Source of the DNA: Desmodesmus armatus
Taxonomy: Eukaryota > Chlorophyta > Chlorophyceae > Sphaeropleales > Scenedesmaceae
Reading direction: 5' to 3'
Length of the DNA: 64,000 nt
Assembly: GCA_007449985.2 (NCBI GenBank)
Contig: VIIQ02000826.1
Coordinates: 62,001 to 126,000 of the forward strand
The notes beneath the pieces are model-generated. The model saw nothing but the letters and a program-made list of their open reading frames with translations. It was not told where the DNA came from and searched no databases. Positions 11,436-22,263 of this stretch are shown here, in pieces. A program made the translations under genes and the position numbers. How positions within the stretch are numbered: the stretch's first letter is position 1; the number at the start of each line of letters is the position of its first letter.

Positions 11436-12419
11436 CAGCAGCAGCCGGCAGCATCCGGCCGCATGGTGGGTGGGTCAGACCTGCGAACAGCCAACTTCTT
11501 GGCTGGCCTGCAGGATGCATGGCTGCTGCAGCACCCGGACCAGCTGCAGCCAACCCACTACACGCAGCATGCCGGCAGCACAGACAGCGCAGGACAGCAG
11601 GTGCAGGGCCCTATCTCAGGGGGACGCATCGACTATTTTTTTTTTTTCCGACGCATCGACTATGTCTTCCTTTCGGACGACATGATTGATGCTGGATGGC
11701 TGCACAGCACACAGCAGCACAGGCGCTTCCCCAGCGACCACCGCCCAGTGCTGGCCTCCCTCTTGCCGCCAGGCACGCCGGAGCCTGGCAAGGGGCGCTG
11801 GCGCTTCCCCAACCACATGCTAGGGTTGGAGGCCTTCAGGGAGCAGTACCGCAGCAACCTGCAGGATGCCATAACAGCACTGGAGCAGCGCAGCCCGCCT
11901 TTGGACCCAGCTGCGCAGTGGGAGCACATCAAGAAGCTGGCGCAGGATCTCTGCAAACAGCAACAGCTCCTTCTCAAACAGCAGCAGCACCAGGACCGCA
12001 AGCGCCTCTGGCACCAGGTGCTGAGAGCGAGGCGACAGCAACGTGTGCTGCGGGACACAGAGTCTGTACGGCAGCAGCTGGCGGCAGAGACGGCGCTCAC
12101 TGCCTTTGAACGCAGCCAGCTGCAGCAGCAAACAGCAGCAACTGAGCCGCTGTGGGAAGTCTTTGGGGAACAGTCCACCTTCTGGTTCCACCAGCTGGCA
12201 CGGGCAGCACAGGAGCCTCAAGTCATAAGTGAGGTGCAGCGGCCGGACGGGGTGACGGTAGCAGCCCAGGGCACGGAAGGGGTGGCAGCAGTGGGAGGGC
12301 TGCTGGCGGATTTCTACGATCCTGCCAAGGGCGGCCTGTTCTCCTGCCATCCGACCGACCAGCAACAGCAGGATGTGATGCTGGCAGCAATAGATAAGCA
12401 GCTAGACGAGCAACAGCAG

Positions 12420-12459
<40 letters not shown>

Positions 12460-12757
12460 CAGCAGCAGTGCAGCGGGGAAGGGGAGGAGGGTACCCTGAC
12501 AGGGCAGGAGGTGCAAGCGGCACTGGCCAGCTTGCCCGGGGCAAGGCCCCTGGCAGCGACGGGCTCACCTATGAGTTCTACACTGCCATGTGGGAGGTGG
12601 TGAGGCAGCCCTGGTGGCAGCCTTCAACTACAGCTTCCAGCAGCCGGCGCTGCGGCTGTCCGAGTCGCAGCGGCTGGGCCTGATCACCCTGCTCTACAAG
12701 GGGGGTGGCAAGCCCAGAGCCGACCCTGCCAGCTATAGGCCCATCACCCTCCTAAAC
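11436..12757 (+). pseudogene. LINE-A copy 2, part 1: endonuclease end to RT start
   Basis: Same coding content as 748-2,149 and almost identical to it, apart from homopolymer lengths and two single-C differences (around 12,535 and 12,610) that change frame. It contains one T-tract duplication at 11,635-11,648 and the A-tract at 12,424-12,458. It ends at YRPITLLN (12,757) and continues at 15,378 with SDLKIIAKVM, so the two pieces are one element split by LINE-B. Confidence 0.8.
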
Positions 12758-12783
12758 TTTTTTTTTTTTTTTTTTTTTTTTTT

Positions 12784-13591
12784 GGAAGTGATCAGTTACA
12801 TTGGGCGGGACCAAGCAACCTGTGGTTCACTCCATAAAAAGATCCAGCGGGAGGATGGGGCAACCTGTTGTGACACCCACCCCACGGCACCCCTTGTGCA
12901 GGGGACACCATCGCAGGGCCGTGCAGACAGCTCCGTGAGAAGCAGCCCCGAAGGGCATCCAGGGCCTGACCGTGCGCCCAGTGTCCTCTATACACCACAG
13001 CCGTCCGTAGACCAACTGCGGCAGGTCACAGACCATGTTTGCCCCAATATGGCAAGGCCCATGGACCGGTCTAATGACTCACCATCCATATGTCAAAAGC
13101 AGTGCTAAGACACTCACATGCTGCAACCCTACAGAGCCAAGATACAACACACACCAGCACAAATCATGAAAGCCATTTTTTTTTTTTTTTTTTTTTTGGA
13201 AGTGATCAGTTACATTGGGCGGGACCAAGCAACCTGTGGTTCACTCCATAAAAAGATCCAGCGGGAGGATGGGGCAACCTGTTGTGACACCCACCCCACG
13301 GCACCCCTTGTGCAGGGGACACCATCGCAGGGCCGTGCAGACAGCTCCGTGAGAAGCAGCCCCGAAGGGCATCCAGGGCCTGACCGTGCGCCCAGTGTCC
13401 TCTATACACCACAGCCGTCCGTAGACCAACTGCGGCAGGTCACAGACCATGTTTGCCCCAATATGGCAAGGCCCATGGACCGGTCTAATGACTCACCATC
13501 CATATGTCAAAAGCAGTGCTAAGACACTCACATGCTGCAACCCTACAGAGCCAAGATACAACACACACCAGCACAAATCATGAAAGCCATT
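12784..13591. repeat. 414-bp tandem duplication of the LINE-B 3' end
   Basis: Sequence from ggaagtgatcag to gaaagccatt occurs at 12,784 and again at 13,198, offset 414 bp, essentially identical and separated by a T-run. It is either an unequal exchange within the tail or a short LINE-B copy inserted into the poly(A) of an older one. Confidence 0.85.
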
Positions 13592-14629
13592 AGAGACACA
13601 CAGGCAAAAGACAGCTACTCATTGGCACACAAAAAGCCAGAAGTCAGCAGGCAAGTCAAACAGACACACACGCACAAGTCTGTATGCACGCGCATGCACA
13701 CAGCTAATCGGGCACAAACAGTCCACCGCGCCACACCAAATCTCTACAGCATGCTAGCTGGCGAGCGTGCACTCGAGCCAACACACAACAGTCCATGCAA
13801 CACCAGCCCTACAACAAGCAACACGCATGTGTGACCTTGCATGCACTGGAGTTGGTACACGTGCATGCCACACAAGATTAACTCTCACACAAGCAGCAGA
13901 CCACCAACACGTACACATGCATACATTGCAAGGCGCCGTATTTGAAGGGTATCCACCCTCGCGTATGGGGCACCTGACAACATGGACTATGCACTAGGGT
14001 CAAACCACGTACATACTATGCCACCTAGTGTCGCACTGTGCACCAGCAGCAAACCACCTTGCACACATGGTTGATCTCCACACTGTGAACAACAGCAACT
14101 CTCACGCAAGAGCACACCACCGACACATACGCGACACCAACACAAACCACGTACCCAATATGCCCCCAAGTCTCACACTGTGCACACTCAGCACCCAGCT
14201 ACTATTTGACCTTGCAAACACAGCATGAAGTACACGTGCGCTCGCAAGACACACCACCAAGACAGTCCTAGCACCCACAGCCTACCACATTTGCACTCAC
14301 AGGGGCAGGCTCCACACTGCGCGCATTCTGCAAGAAACACACACTCCCTGGCTGATTCTCAACCTATACACACTGCACAGTCCCCGTTCCTCCCAGCCTG
14401 GCATGAGACTCCAACACCCCAGGCGTGCCCTGCCCATCCCAATCCCCTCACAATACTCCCATCAATCAAACCTGGACACCTGTGACCACGCAAATTGTCC
14501 CCCTATCAGCCCTGCACACCCCATCACAATCGTGCGGCATGCGCCCAGTATGTCCCATCAGAAGTCACACACCCTTCCACCTCCAACACACCTGTTGTCC
14601 CCACCAAACGCGGTGCAGTGCACCACCCC

Positions 14630-15377
14630 TCACAACCCTGCTGTGCTGATTGCAACGGCCACCTCCCCGTCCTCCTCGACAGTGAAGATGGAGCCCCATC
14701 TGCGCCAGAAGGAGTCAAGGGATAGCACAGGCGACGGGCCTCGCAGCCATGCCAGTGGTACCCCCGAGCCCAGCCGGACATCCACCCCCACCCGTCGCCA
14801 ATCTCGCCTCATCTGCTGCTGCAGCTGCGAGCGGAACCGGCACGCGACAGCCTTAGCCGTGAACCGCCCGCTGCTGGATGCTGCTGCAGCAGGGCCCTGG
14901 CTGCTCCCACTGCCACCCTGGTGGCCGTCCGTGCTGCTACTGGTGCTGGTGGTGCTGCTGCTGGTAGTGGTGCTGTCAGCACTGTCCTGGCTGCTGACAG
15001 GCTGGCTGGTGGAGTAGCAGCTGCTGCGCACCAGCCAGATGGACTCCAACAACAGTAGCCGCATGTATGTCCACAGCTGCTGCTGCGCCAGCGGCGGGGC
15101 CCACACACTGTCATCATCAAGCAGCAGCACACGGCTGCTGCTGACCGGGACGACTGCTCCCGGCTGCACCAGTTGCCAAAGCTGTGCAAACCACTGCCAT
15201 GCTGCAGCTGCCACAGGACACTCCACAAACAAGTGCGTAAGGGTCTCCAGCTGCAGCTGCTGCTGGCACTGCTGTGCAGGGCAAACGAACTGCGCATGGT
15301 CCGTCCTGCCTGAAGACAGCATGCGCCTTGCACCCACCTTCACCCCTGCATGCAGCAAGCGCCACCCAAACGCCCGC
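14630..15377 (-). pseudogene. LINE-B ORF2 C-terminus (zf-RVT region)
   Basis: Open for about 250 codons on the minus strand and ends at a stop near 14,630. It contains RAFGWRLLHAG, then CPAQQC and THLFVECPVA, matching the CCHC-like zf-RVT zinc-binding domain at the end of LINE ORF2. It resembles LINE-A (RVFGWQMLHAA, SHLFVQCPVA) but is clearly diverged, hence a separate family. Ser/Thr-rich and Gln-rich low-complexity stretches follow. 5'-truncated, not functional. Confidence 0.75.
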
Positions 15378-15958
15378 AGTGACCTCAAGATCATCGCCAA
15401 GGTGATGGTGCACAGGTTTGGGCCAGCTTGCGCCAGCGTCATAGACCCCACACAGACAGCGTTCGTGCCGGGGCGCGACATTGCAGACAACGTGCTGCTG
15501 CACCTGGAGGAAATCGACTACCTTCAGGAGGTGCAGCGGCCGGGCTGCATTGTCTTTTTAGACTTTGAGAAAGCCTACGACCGCCTCAACAGGGGGTGGT
15601 TGTTGCGCTGCATGGAGGCCATGGGGTTCCCTGAGAGCAGCAGGCGCTGGGTGCGCCTGCTGCTGGAGGGCACAGTAGGGCAGATAGTGTTCAATGGCGG
15701 CCACCGCAGCAGGGTGTTTGACATCCCTTCAGGCTGCGCGCAGGGCAGCCCCTCAGCCCGCTTCTGTATGTCATAGCAGCACAGCCGCTAGCAGCCCGCT
15801 GCCGGCAGCTGCAGCGGGAGGGCAGGATCACCAGCATCAGCCTTCCTGACGGCCACGGCCCTGCGCCCTGCTGCCACCAGCACGCAGACGACACCACCCT
15901 GCACGCGGCTGCACCAGCCGATGTGGGCACCTTGCTGCAGCAGGCGGTGGCGCCGTTC
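15378..15958 (+). pseudogene. LINE-A copy 2, part 2: RT core
   Basis: Continues the RT from SDLKIIAKVM through TAFVPGRDIADNVL, motif A (FLDFEKAYDRLNRGWL) and motif B. One base is missing in the motif B region (GSPLSP becomes GSPSAR near 15,750), so the frame is broken before HADDTTLHA. It ends at gcgccgttct, where another LINE-A fragment is inserted. Confidence 0.8.
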
Positions 15959-17155
15959 TTTTTTTTTTTTTTTTTTTTTTCAGGGTGAGCAGGTTACAAG
16001 AGCGGAGTCAAGCAACAAAAGCCACCCCTCAAAGGTTCTGGCAAGAGGATGGCGCAACCTGACCGGCGCCACCCTGTGAAGGGGCAAGCCACCACCCTCA
16101 CCACATGGTCAAATGAGCGGCGCATTGCAGCGCAGCCTGCTGAAAGCAGACACCAGGGCTCCACCACGCACCCGCAAATTGTCTACGATAGTCACTGCCG
16201 GCTGTCACGCAGGCGGTACAGCAGAAACTATACAAAAGCATGGCGACACCACACGGCTACTAAACTCGCCTCGAACGGAACGCCGCGCAAGGCGGCACAA
16301 GGTCTAAGTCACTAGCACCCCCTGCCGGGGTGCACACACCAACCTTGGCTGGTAGCATGAACCTGCCCCCAAAGTATGCACAAACCACTCACCAATAAGG
16401 CTGAAACCAAACCCCAACCCCCATCCCTACTGCATCGCAACAGGATAAGCCCACCCCCTTTTTTGGTAGATTGTATGTTTTGGTGGCCCCAAAATGCCTC
16501 GTCCAGGGATTGCCACCCAAAAGAGGCCCATCAAGCATCCCCTGGCAGCACAAGGCGGGGCCCAGTGCCATCCCCCACTGCGTACAGCACCCCCGGCTGC
16601 TGCCATTTGGCGGCGAACCGCTCCGGCAGCAGCTCAGGGTTGCGGCCCCGGAGCCAAGACAAAGGCACCCCAGAGTTCAGGCGGATGTCCTTGTGTCCTG
16701 AGCCAGTCTTGCGAGAGCTGCTGCTGCAGTGCTGCCCTAAACCTATGGGTGACAGCCGCATTGCTGTATGGGCGGCCCTCGCTGGCACACGAACCACCCA
16801 GAAGGACTCAAGCAGCAGCAGCCGTAGGTAAGTCCACAGCTGGTGCAGCTGCGCTGGTGGCTGCCACAACGAGCTGTCATCTAGCAATAGGATGCGGGTG
16901 CTGCTAAAGTCTACGTTCCCCTGGCTGCACCCTGTGCCACACCTGCGCAAACCACGCCCATACGGCCACTGCCACCGGGCACTGCACAAAGAGGTGGGAC
17001 AGAGACTCGAGCTGGTAGCTGTCGGGCTCGGAGCTGGAGCCTGCAATTGCTGCTGGAGCTGCTGCTGCTGCTGTGGCAGTTGCTGATGTGTTTCCCCACC
17101 GCCACCCTGGCTGCGCTGCTGCTGCTGGGGTGTTTCCCCGCCCCACCTTGCCCTT
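15959..17155 (-). mobile_element. 5'-truncated LINE-A inserted in reverse, with TSD
   Basis: Minus strand, about 1.2 kb: Gln-rich segment and zf-RVT C-terminus (17,155 to about 16,545), then LINE-A 3' UTR and tail ending in poly(A) (T-run from 15,957). It is flanked by ggcgccgttct at 15,948-15,958 and 17,157-17,167. The paralogue at 10,258 is uninterrupted there. Its 3' UTR is an uninterrupted reference for the LINE-A tail at 19,890-20,830, which carries a SINE. Confidence 0.85.
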
Positions 17156-17167
17156 GGCGCCGTTCTG

Positions 17168-19920
17168 TGCAGCCAGCGCAGCCAAGCTTAACGTTGACAA
17201 GAGCCGAGGTATGGGGCTGGGACTTCACAGCGGGTTGCAGGGTTTGGAGTGCAGCGACGGGGGTACAGTTTGTTAACACGACAGACACCCCTATCAAGCA
17301 TCTGGGCATACTCCTATCGGTCAGGGGGGCGACAGCCTTTGCCAGACAGCTTTTCGAGCAGCGGCTACACAGCATTGGGCGCCGGGCACGCACCTGGAGT
17401 AGGTACGACCTCACCCTGCTGGGCAGGTGTGAAGTCGCCCGGCAGGTGCTGGCCTCCTGCTTGGTGTACCATGCGCAGTTTGTGCCAGTGCCTGCCGACC
17501 TCATGCGCCTTATCCAGCGGCGCATCTCCGCCTTTGTGCTGGGGTTGGGGTGTATCCGCAACACCGACGACCGGCAGCTGCGATGGCGCCCAGCTCAGCA
17601 GGTGGCCAGCCTGCAGGCCAAGCAGGGTGGCATCGCCTGCGTGGATGTGCAGGCGCACGTCACCGCCATGCAGGCAAAGGTCATGGCAGCACTGCTGCAC
17701 CCGCACAGGCACGCATGGAAGCAGTTCATGCGGGCGAACCTGGACCGTGCAGCGCCGGGGGCGGGGGAGCGGCTGCTGCTGCAGCAGCACTCCTCTGGAC
17801 AGGCAGCAGCAGCACAGCGGCGGCGCCTCAGCGCTAGGCACGCAGCACACATTGCAGCGTTTCAGGCGCTGGGGCTGCACAGGAGGGTCTCCCACGAGGG
17901 CATGACAGTCGAGCAGATACAACTGGAGCCAGTCATAGGGAACTACAGCGTGGCCAGCGCTGTCACAGGTGGGCTGTTCACCTCTGTCCCCAGCTTGCCC
18001 AGCACTCTGGTGCCCCGCCTGACGGGCACAACCCTTGGGCAGGTGGCGCCACGGCTGGCCTTTGTGCTAGCTACTGACGGCCTCGTGCTGCCAGAGGCAT
18101 GGCAAGCGACTCTGCAGGCGCCAGCGCAGCCGCAGTGGCGCTTGGACCCACAGCGCAGGTGGGCTCGGCAGCAGGGCGAGGATGCAGTCCATTGGTATGA
18201 CGTGCAGCAGGACGGCAGCCTCTGCTGCCTCGACGCAGAGCCGGACCTGCCACCGGACACGCAGCTGTCGCCGTGCTGCGTGGTGTTTGCCCCCATGGGC
18301 GGCCCCCGCGGCCAGCACAAGCAGCGGCAGCAGCAGCCAGGGGGGGAGCCAAGGGACCCTCCGGAGGCATACTATCTGGTAGGGCGGTGGGATGAGATTC
18401 AGGTAGACCCCAACGTCTGGGGTTTTGGGCCTGACTTGCCACTGCCACGGTATTCGGTCAGGGAAGCCACCCGCAGGCTAGTGCAGCTCAGCTGCAGATC
18501 ACAGCGTGGCTGGGTCCCAGCAGTGGGTGTACGGCCGCGCTTGTGGCGGGATAGTGAAGGCACCCTGGCACCGGGCTCCGCCCTGCAGCAGCTTGAAGGG
18601 AAGCACAAGCGCAGCTTTGGAGAGATGATGCAGGCGGGCTTCAACAGTGGCAGCTCCAGCCGCAGCATCACCACTGCCGACCAGATGGCAGCGTATGATG
18701 CCCCCTGGATGCACGCCAGCCCAGCTCGCCAGCATGTCCGGCAGCGAGTGACAGACAGGGCAGCTACAGCAGCAGGGTCGCAGCCGACAGCCTGGCGACA
18801 ACAGCAGGACTTGCAGCACGTCGCTGCCCCTGCTGTGGATGACAGCAAGGACCCTCTGGAGCGGGGCCTGACGCCTGCTGCACCAGCCGACTCAGACTGG
18901 ATGGCAGCATACCGCCGGGCTGCTGACAAGCGCCTGCCGCGGCCGCTGAGGGTCTTTGGGTGGCAGATGCTCCATGCAGCCGTCATGGCTGGGGGCTGTA
19001 GGGTGTATGCTGCCACTAACGTGCAGGAGTTGCTGAGGTGCTGCTGCCCGCAACCGCAGTGCCAACCGGGGCAGCAGCACCCTCCACAGCCGCAACAGCA
19101 GCAACAGCTGGGCCAGGCTGGGGGGGTGCAACACCAGCAACAGCAGCAGGGACAAGTTGGGGAGGGAGGGCTGCTGCAGCCGCCGCCAACGCAGGCAGGC
19201 ATGCTGCAGCAAGGGCAAGGTGGGGGCGGGGAAACACCCCAGCAGCAGCAGCGCAGCCAGGGTGGCGGTGGGGAAACACATCAGCAACTGCCACAGCAGC
19301 AGCAGCAGCTCCAGCAGCAATTGCAGGCTTCAGCTCCGAGCCCGGACAGCTACCAGCTCGAGTCTCTGTCCCACCTCTTTGTGCAGTGCCCGGTGGCAGT
19401 GGCCGTATGGGCGTGGTTTGCGCAGGTGTGGCACAGGGTGCAGCCAGGGGAAACGGTAGACTTTAGCAGCACCCGCATCCTATTGCTAGATGACAGCTCG
19501 GTGTGTGGCAGCCACCAGCGCAGCTGCGCCAGCTGTGGACTTACCTACGGCTGCTGCTGCTTGAGTCCTTCTGGGTGGTTCGGTGTGCCAGCGAGGGCCG
19601 CCCATACAGCAATGCGGCTGTCACCCATAGGTTTAGGGCAGCACTGCAGCAGCAGCTCTCGCAAGACTGGCTCAGGACACAAGGGGACATCCGCCTGAAC
19701 TCTGGGGTGCCTTTGTCTTGGCTCCGGGGCCGCAACCCTGAGCTGCTGCCGGAGCGGTTCGCCGCCAATGGCAGCAGCCGGGGGTGCTGTACGCAGTGGG
19801 GGATGGCACTGGGCCCCGCCTTGTGCTGCCAGGGGATGCTTGATGGGCCTCTTTTGGGGTGGGGATCCCGGACGGGGCATTTTGGGGCCACCAAAACATA
19901 CAATCTACCAAAAAAGGGGG
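17168..19920 (+). pseudogene. LINE-A copy 2, part 3: RT end, connector, zf-RVT
   Basis: After the insertion the RT resumes in AASAAKLNVDKSRG, followed by the connector (LLSVRGATAFARQLFEQR, RISAFVLGLGCIRN), a long Gln-rich tail and the zf-RVT region (RVFGWQMLHAA, CCCPQPQC, SHLFVQCPVAVAVW). It is open for over 800 codons to about 19,698, then needs frame changes to reach the last block (WLRGRNPELLPERFAA). It diverges noticeably from copy 1 in the connector although the upstream blocks are nearly identical. Confidence 0.8.
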
Positions 19921-20344
19921 GGATCCCAGCCCGCCCACCGGCAGCAGGAGGCATCGGCAGAATGTGTCTGTTGCAGCCCACAGCAGCGTCTTACGCCTTG
20001 GTGCTAGTTGGTAGAAGACTTAGGAGGCAGCAGGAGGCGACTGGTCCGCCCACAGCAGCGACTTGATAGTTGGCATGGTTAGTGGTTGGGTTAGTGCTGG
20101 AGGCTTTGATAGTAGCAGACTTAGACGTTAAAGCAGGTGCATGGTTGAGCCCTGGTGTCTGCTTCGTGCAGGCTGCGCTGCACAAGCGCCGCTCACATAA
20201 TCATGTGGTGAGGGTGGTGGTGCCCCCTCAAAGGGTGGTGATTGTCAGGTTGCGCCATTCTCCTGCAAGAGCACATGAGGGGTGGCAGTGGTTGCTTGAC
20301 TCCGCTCATGTAACAAGCCTACCCTGGAAAAAAAAAAAAAAAAA
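19921..20344 (+). mobile_element. SINE-1 copy in LINE-A 3' UTR, with TSD
   Basis: Begins within the tRNA-like head (atcccagcccgcccacc) and continues through body and tail to a poly(A). It is flanked by aaaaaaggggg at 19,910-19,920 and 20,345-20,355. The reverse LINE-A fragment at 16,455-16,465 shows the empty site. Nearly identical to 21,798-22,263 on the other strand. Confidence 0.85.
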
Positions 20345-20355
20345 AAAAAAGGGGG

Positions 20356-20840
20356 TGGGCTTATCCTGCTGCGATGCAGTAGGGATGGGGGTTGGGGTTT
20401 GGTTTCAGCCTTATTGGTGAGTGGTTTGTGCATACTTTGGGGGGCAGGTTCATGCTACCAGCCAAGGTTGGTGTGTGCACCCCGGCAGGGGGTGCTAGTG
20501 ACTTAGACCTTGTGCCGCCTTGCGCGGCGTTCCGTTCAAGGCGAGTTTAGTAGCCGTGTGGTGTCGCCATGCTTTTGTATAGTTTCTGCTGTACCGCCTG
20601 CGTGACAGCCGGCAGTGACTATCGTAGACAATTTGCGGGTGCGTGGTGGAGCCCTGGTGTCTGCTTTCAGCAGGCTGCGCTGCACTGCGCCGCTCATTTG
20701 ACCATGTGGTGAGGGTGGTGGCTTGCCCCTTCACAGGGTGGCGCCGGTCAGGTTGCGCCATCCTCTTGCCAGAGCCTTTGAGGGGTGGCTTTTGTTGCTT
20801 GACTCCGCTCTTGTAACCTGCTCACCCTGAAGAAAAAAAA
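20356..20840 (+). mobile_element. LINE-A copy 2, 3' UTR and tail
   Basis: Reverse complement of about 15,960-16,455 with few differences. It ends ttgtaacctgctcaccctga followed by A, with TGTAA about 16 nt before the tail. About 190 bp before the tail is homologous to the 3' end of SINE-1. Confidence 0.85.
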
Positions 20841-21229
20841 ATATAGAGGACACTGGGCGCACCATGTGGTGGGGGTGTCAGCTTGCGCCCTCACAGGGTG
20901 GTGCCTGCCAGGTTGCGCCATCCTCTTGCCTGAGCTTTGAGGGGTGGCTTCTGTTGCTTGACTTCGCTCTTGTAACTTGCTCACTCCAAAAACAAAAAAA
21001 AACAAAAAAAAACTGGGCGCACGGTCAGGCCCTGGATGCCCTTCGGGGCTGCTTCTCACGGAGCTGTCTGCACGGCCCTGCGATGGTGTCCCCTGCACAA
21101 GGGGTGCCGTGGGGTGGGTGTCACAACAGGTTGCCCCATCCTCCCGCTAGATCTTTTTATGGAGTGAACCCCCGGTTGCTTGGTCCCGCCCAATGTAACT
21201 GATCACTTCAAAAAAAAAAAAAAAAAAAA
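20841..21229 (+). mobile_element. LINE-B 3' tail, carrying a nested tail insertion
   Basis: LINE-B 3' end in plus orientation, from atatagaggacactgggcgc, resuming after 21,011 and ending at gatcacttc plus about 20 A. It is interrupted at 20,863-21,011 by a short LINE-A/SINE-type tail. Confidence 0.75.
20863..21011 (+). mobile_element. Short retroelement tail insertion with 11-bp TSD
   Basis: About 125 bp of a LINE-A/SINE-like 3' end (ggttgcgccatcctcttgcc, then cttgtaacttgctcactcc) plus an A-rich tail with single C interruptions. It is flanked by actgggcgcac at 20,852-20,862 and 21,012-21,022. Confidence 0.75.
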
Positions 21230-21275
21230 AAGGGAGGGAGGGAGGGAGGGAGGGAGGGAGGGAGGGAGGGAGGGA
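21230..21275. repeat. GGGA microsatellite
   Basis: About eleven tandem ggga units directly after the LINE-B poly(A). Confidence 0.9.
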
Positions 21276-21446
21276 AGAGACTTGATTTGTGAGGGTGAGC
21301 CCGAGTCAACAAACTCACAATAAACCATCTTGCTGAACAAACAACAGAAAAAAAAAAACAGTTGATAATACACCAATGCCTCAAAGCAGTTGCAAGTTTT
21401 TTTTTCGTCGCATGTTGACTTTGACGTTTTGTAGTGGTTGTTTGGG

Positions 21447-21784
21447 AGTGAGCAAGAGCAAAGTCAACTAACAAAAGCCACCCCTAGAAGGTATAGGAAG
21501 AGGATAAAAAATAGGAAGAGGATGGTGCAACCTGGCAAACAACACCCTTTGAGGGCGCAAACCGACACCCCCCAAAAAAAAACAAAAAACGACACCCCCA
21601 CCACATGTACATGGCTACATGCGCGACACATCACAACGTAGCCTACAAAAGCAGGCAGCAAGGCATAACCATGCACCTGCATGTTCACTCAAAGAGACGC
21701 ACGACAAACGAAGCCGGCAGGCGACCAGAACAGCCGCAACAAGCAGAGGCGCGAAGCACACCCCAGGGTAGAGCCCCCTACATA
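21447..21784 (-). mobile_element. Diverged SINE/LINE tail
   Basis: Minus-strand relic resembling the SINE-1 tail (gagcaaagtcaac, gccacccct, aggatggtgcaacctggc, ccctttgagggcgc). It is older than the other copies, judged by many differences. It contains a local duplication of aggaagaggat(a/g). Confidence 0.5.
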
Positions 21785-21797
21785 CCAGTGTTGAATT

Positions 21798-22263
21798 TTT
21801 TTTTTCAGGGTAGGCTTGTTACATGAGCGGAGTCAAGCAACCACTGCCACCCCTCATTGGCTCTTGCAGGAGAATGGCGCAACCTGACAATCACCACCCT
21901 TTGAGGGGGCACCACCACCCTCACCACATGATTATGTGAGCGGCGCTTGTGCAGCGCAGCCTGCACGAAGCAGACACCAGGGCTCAACCATGCACCTGCT
22001 TTAACGTCTAAGTCTGCTACTATCAAAGCCTCCAGCACTAACCCAACTTCTAACCATGCCAACTATCAAGTCGCTGCTGTGGGCGGACCAGTCGCCTCCT
22101 GCTGCCTCCTAAGTCTTCTACCAACTAGCACCAAGGCGTAAGACGCTGCTGTGGGCTGCAACAGACACATCCTGCCGCTGCCTCCTGCTGCCGGTGGGCG
22201 GGCTGGGATTCGAACCCAGATCTCCCCGGTATCAACCGGGTGCTTTAGCCATTAAGCTACCCC
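21798..22263 (-). mobile_element. SINE-1, full-length copy
   Basis: Minus-strand element about 466 bp long: tRNA-like head (22,194-22,266), a body of about 200 bp, then a 3' tail homologous to LINE-A and a poly(A) (T-run at 21,796). It is flanked by ccagtgttgaatt at 21,785-21,797 and 22,264-22,276. The only copy in the window that retains the whole head. Confidence 0.85.

Larger units (their letters stand above)
12758..15377 (-). mobile_element. LINE-B, 5'-truncated, inserted in LINE-A copy 2
   Basis: Minus-strand element running from zf-RVT coding sequence (15,377) through a roughly 1.4-kb non-coding 3' region to a poly(A) tail (T-runs at 13,176-13,197 and 12,758-12,783). The 3' region is rich in CA-containing words and has no other gene. 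LINE-A RT is interrupted exactly between LLN and SDL codons, which identifies the insert. I see no obvious target-site duplication; the 5' junction may involve a small deletion. Confidence 0.75.

Noticed and set aside
14630..15490. Single minus-strand gene of 286 aa
   Set aside because: The C-terminal part is LINE-B zf-RVT; the first 35-40 residues are antisense to LINE-A RT across an insertion junction.
17047..17160. Start of the 883-aa ORF as a real N-terminus
   Set aside because: The first roughly 40 codons are antisense sequence from the reversed LINE-A insertion.
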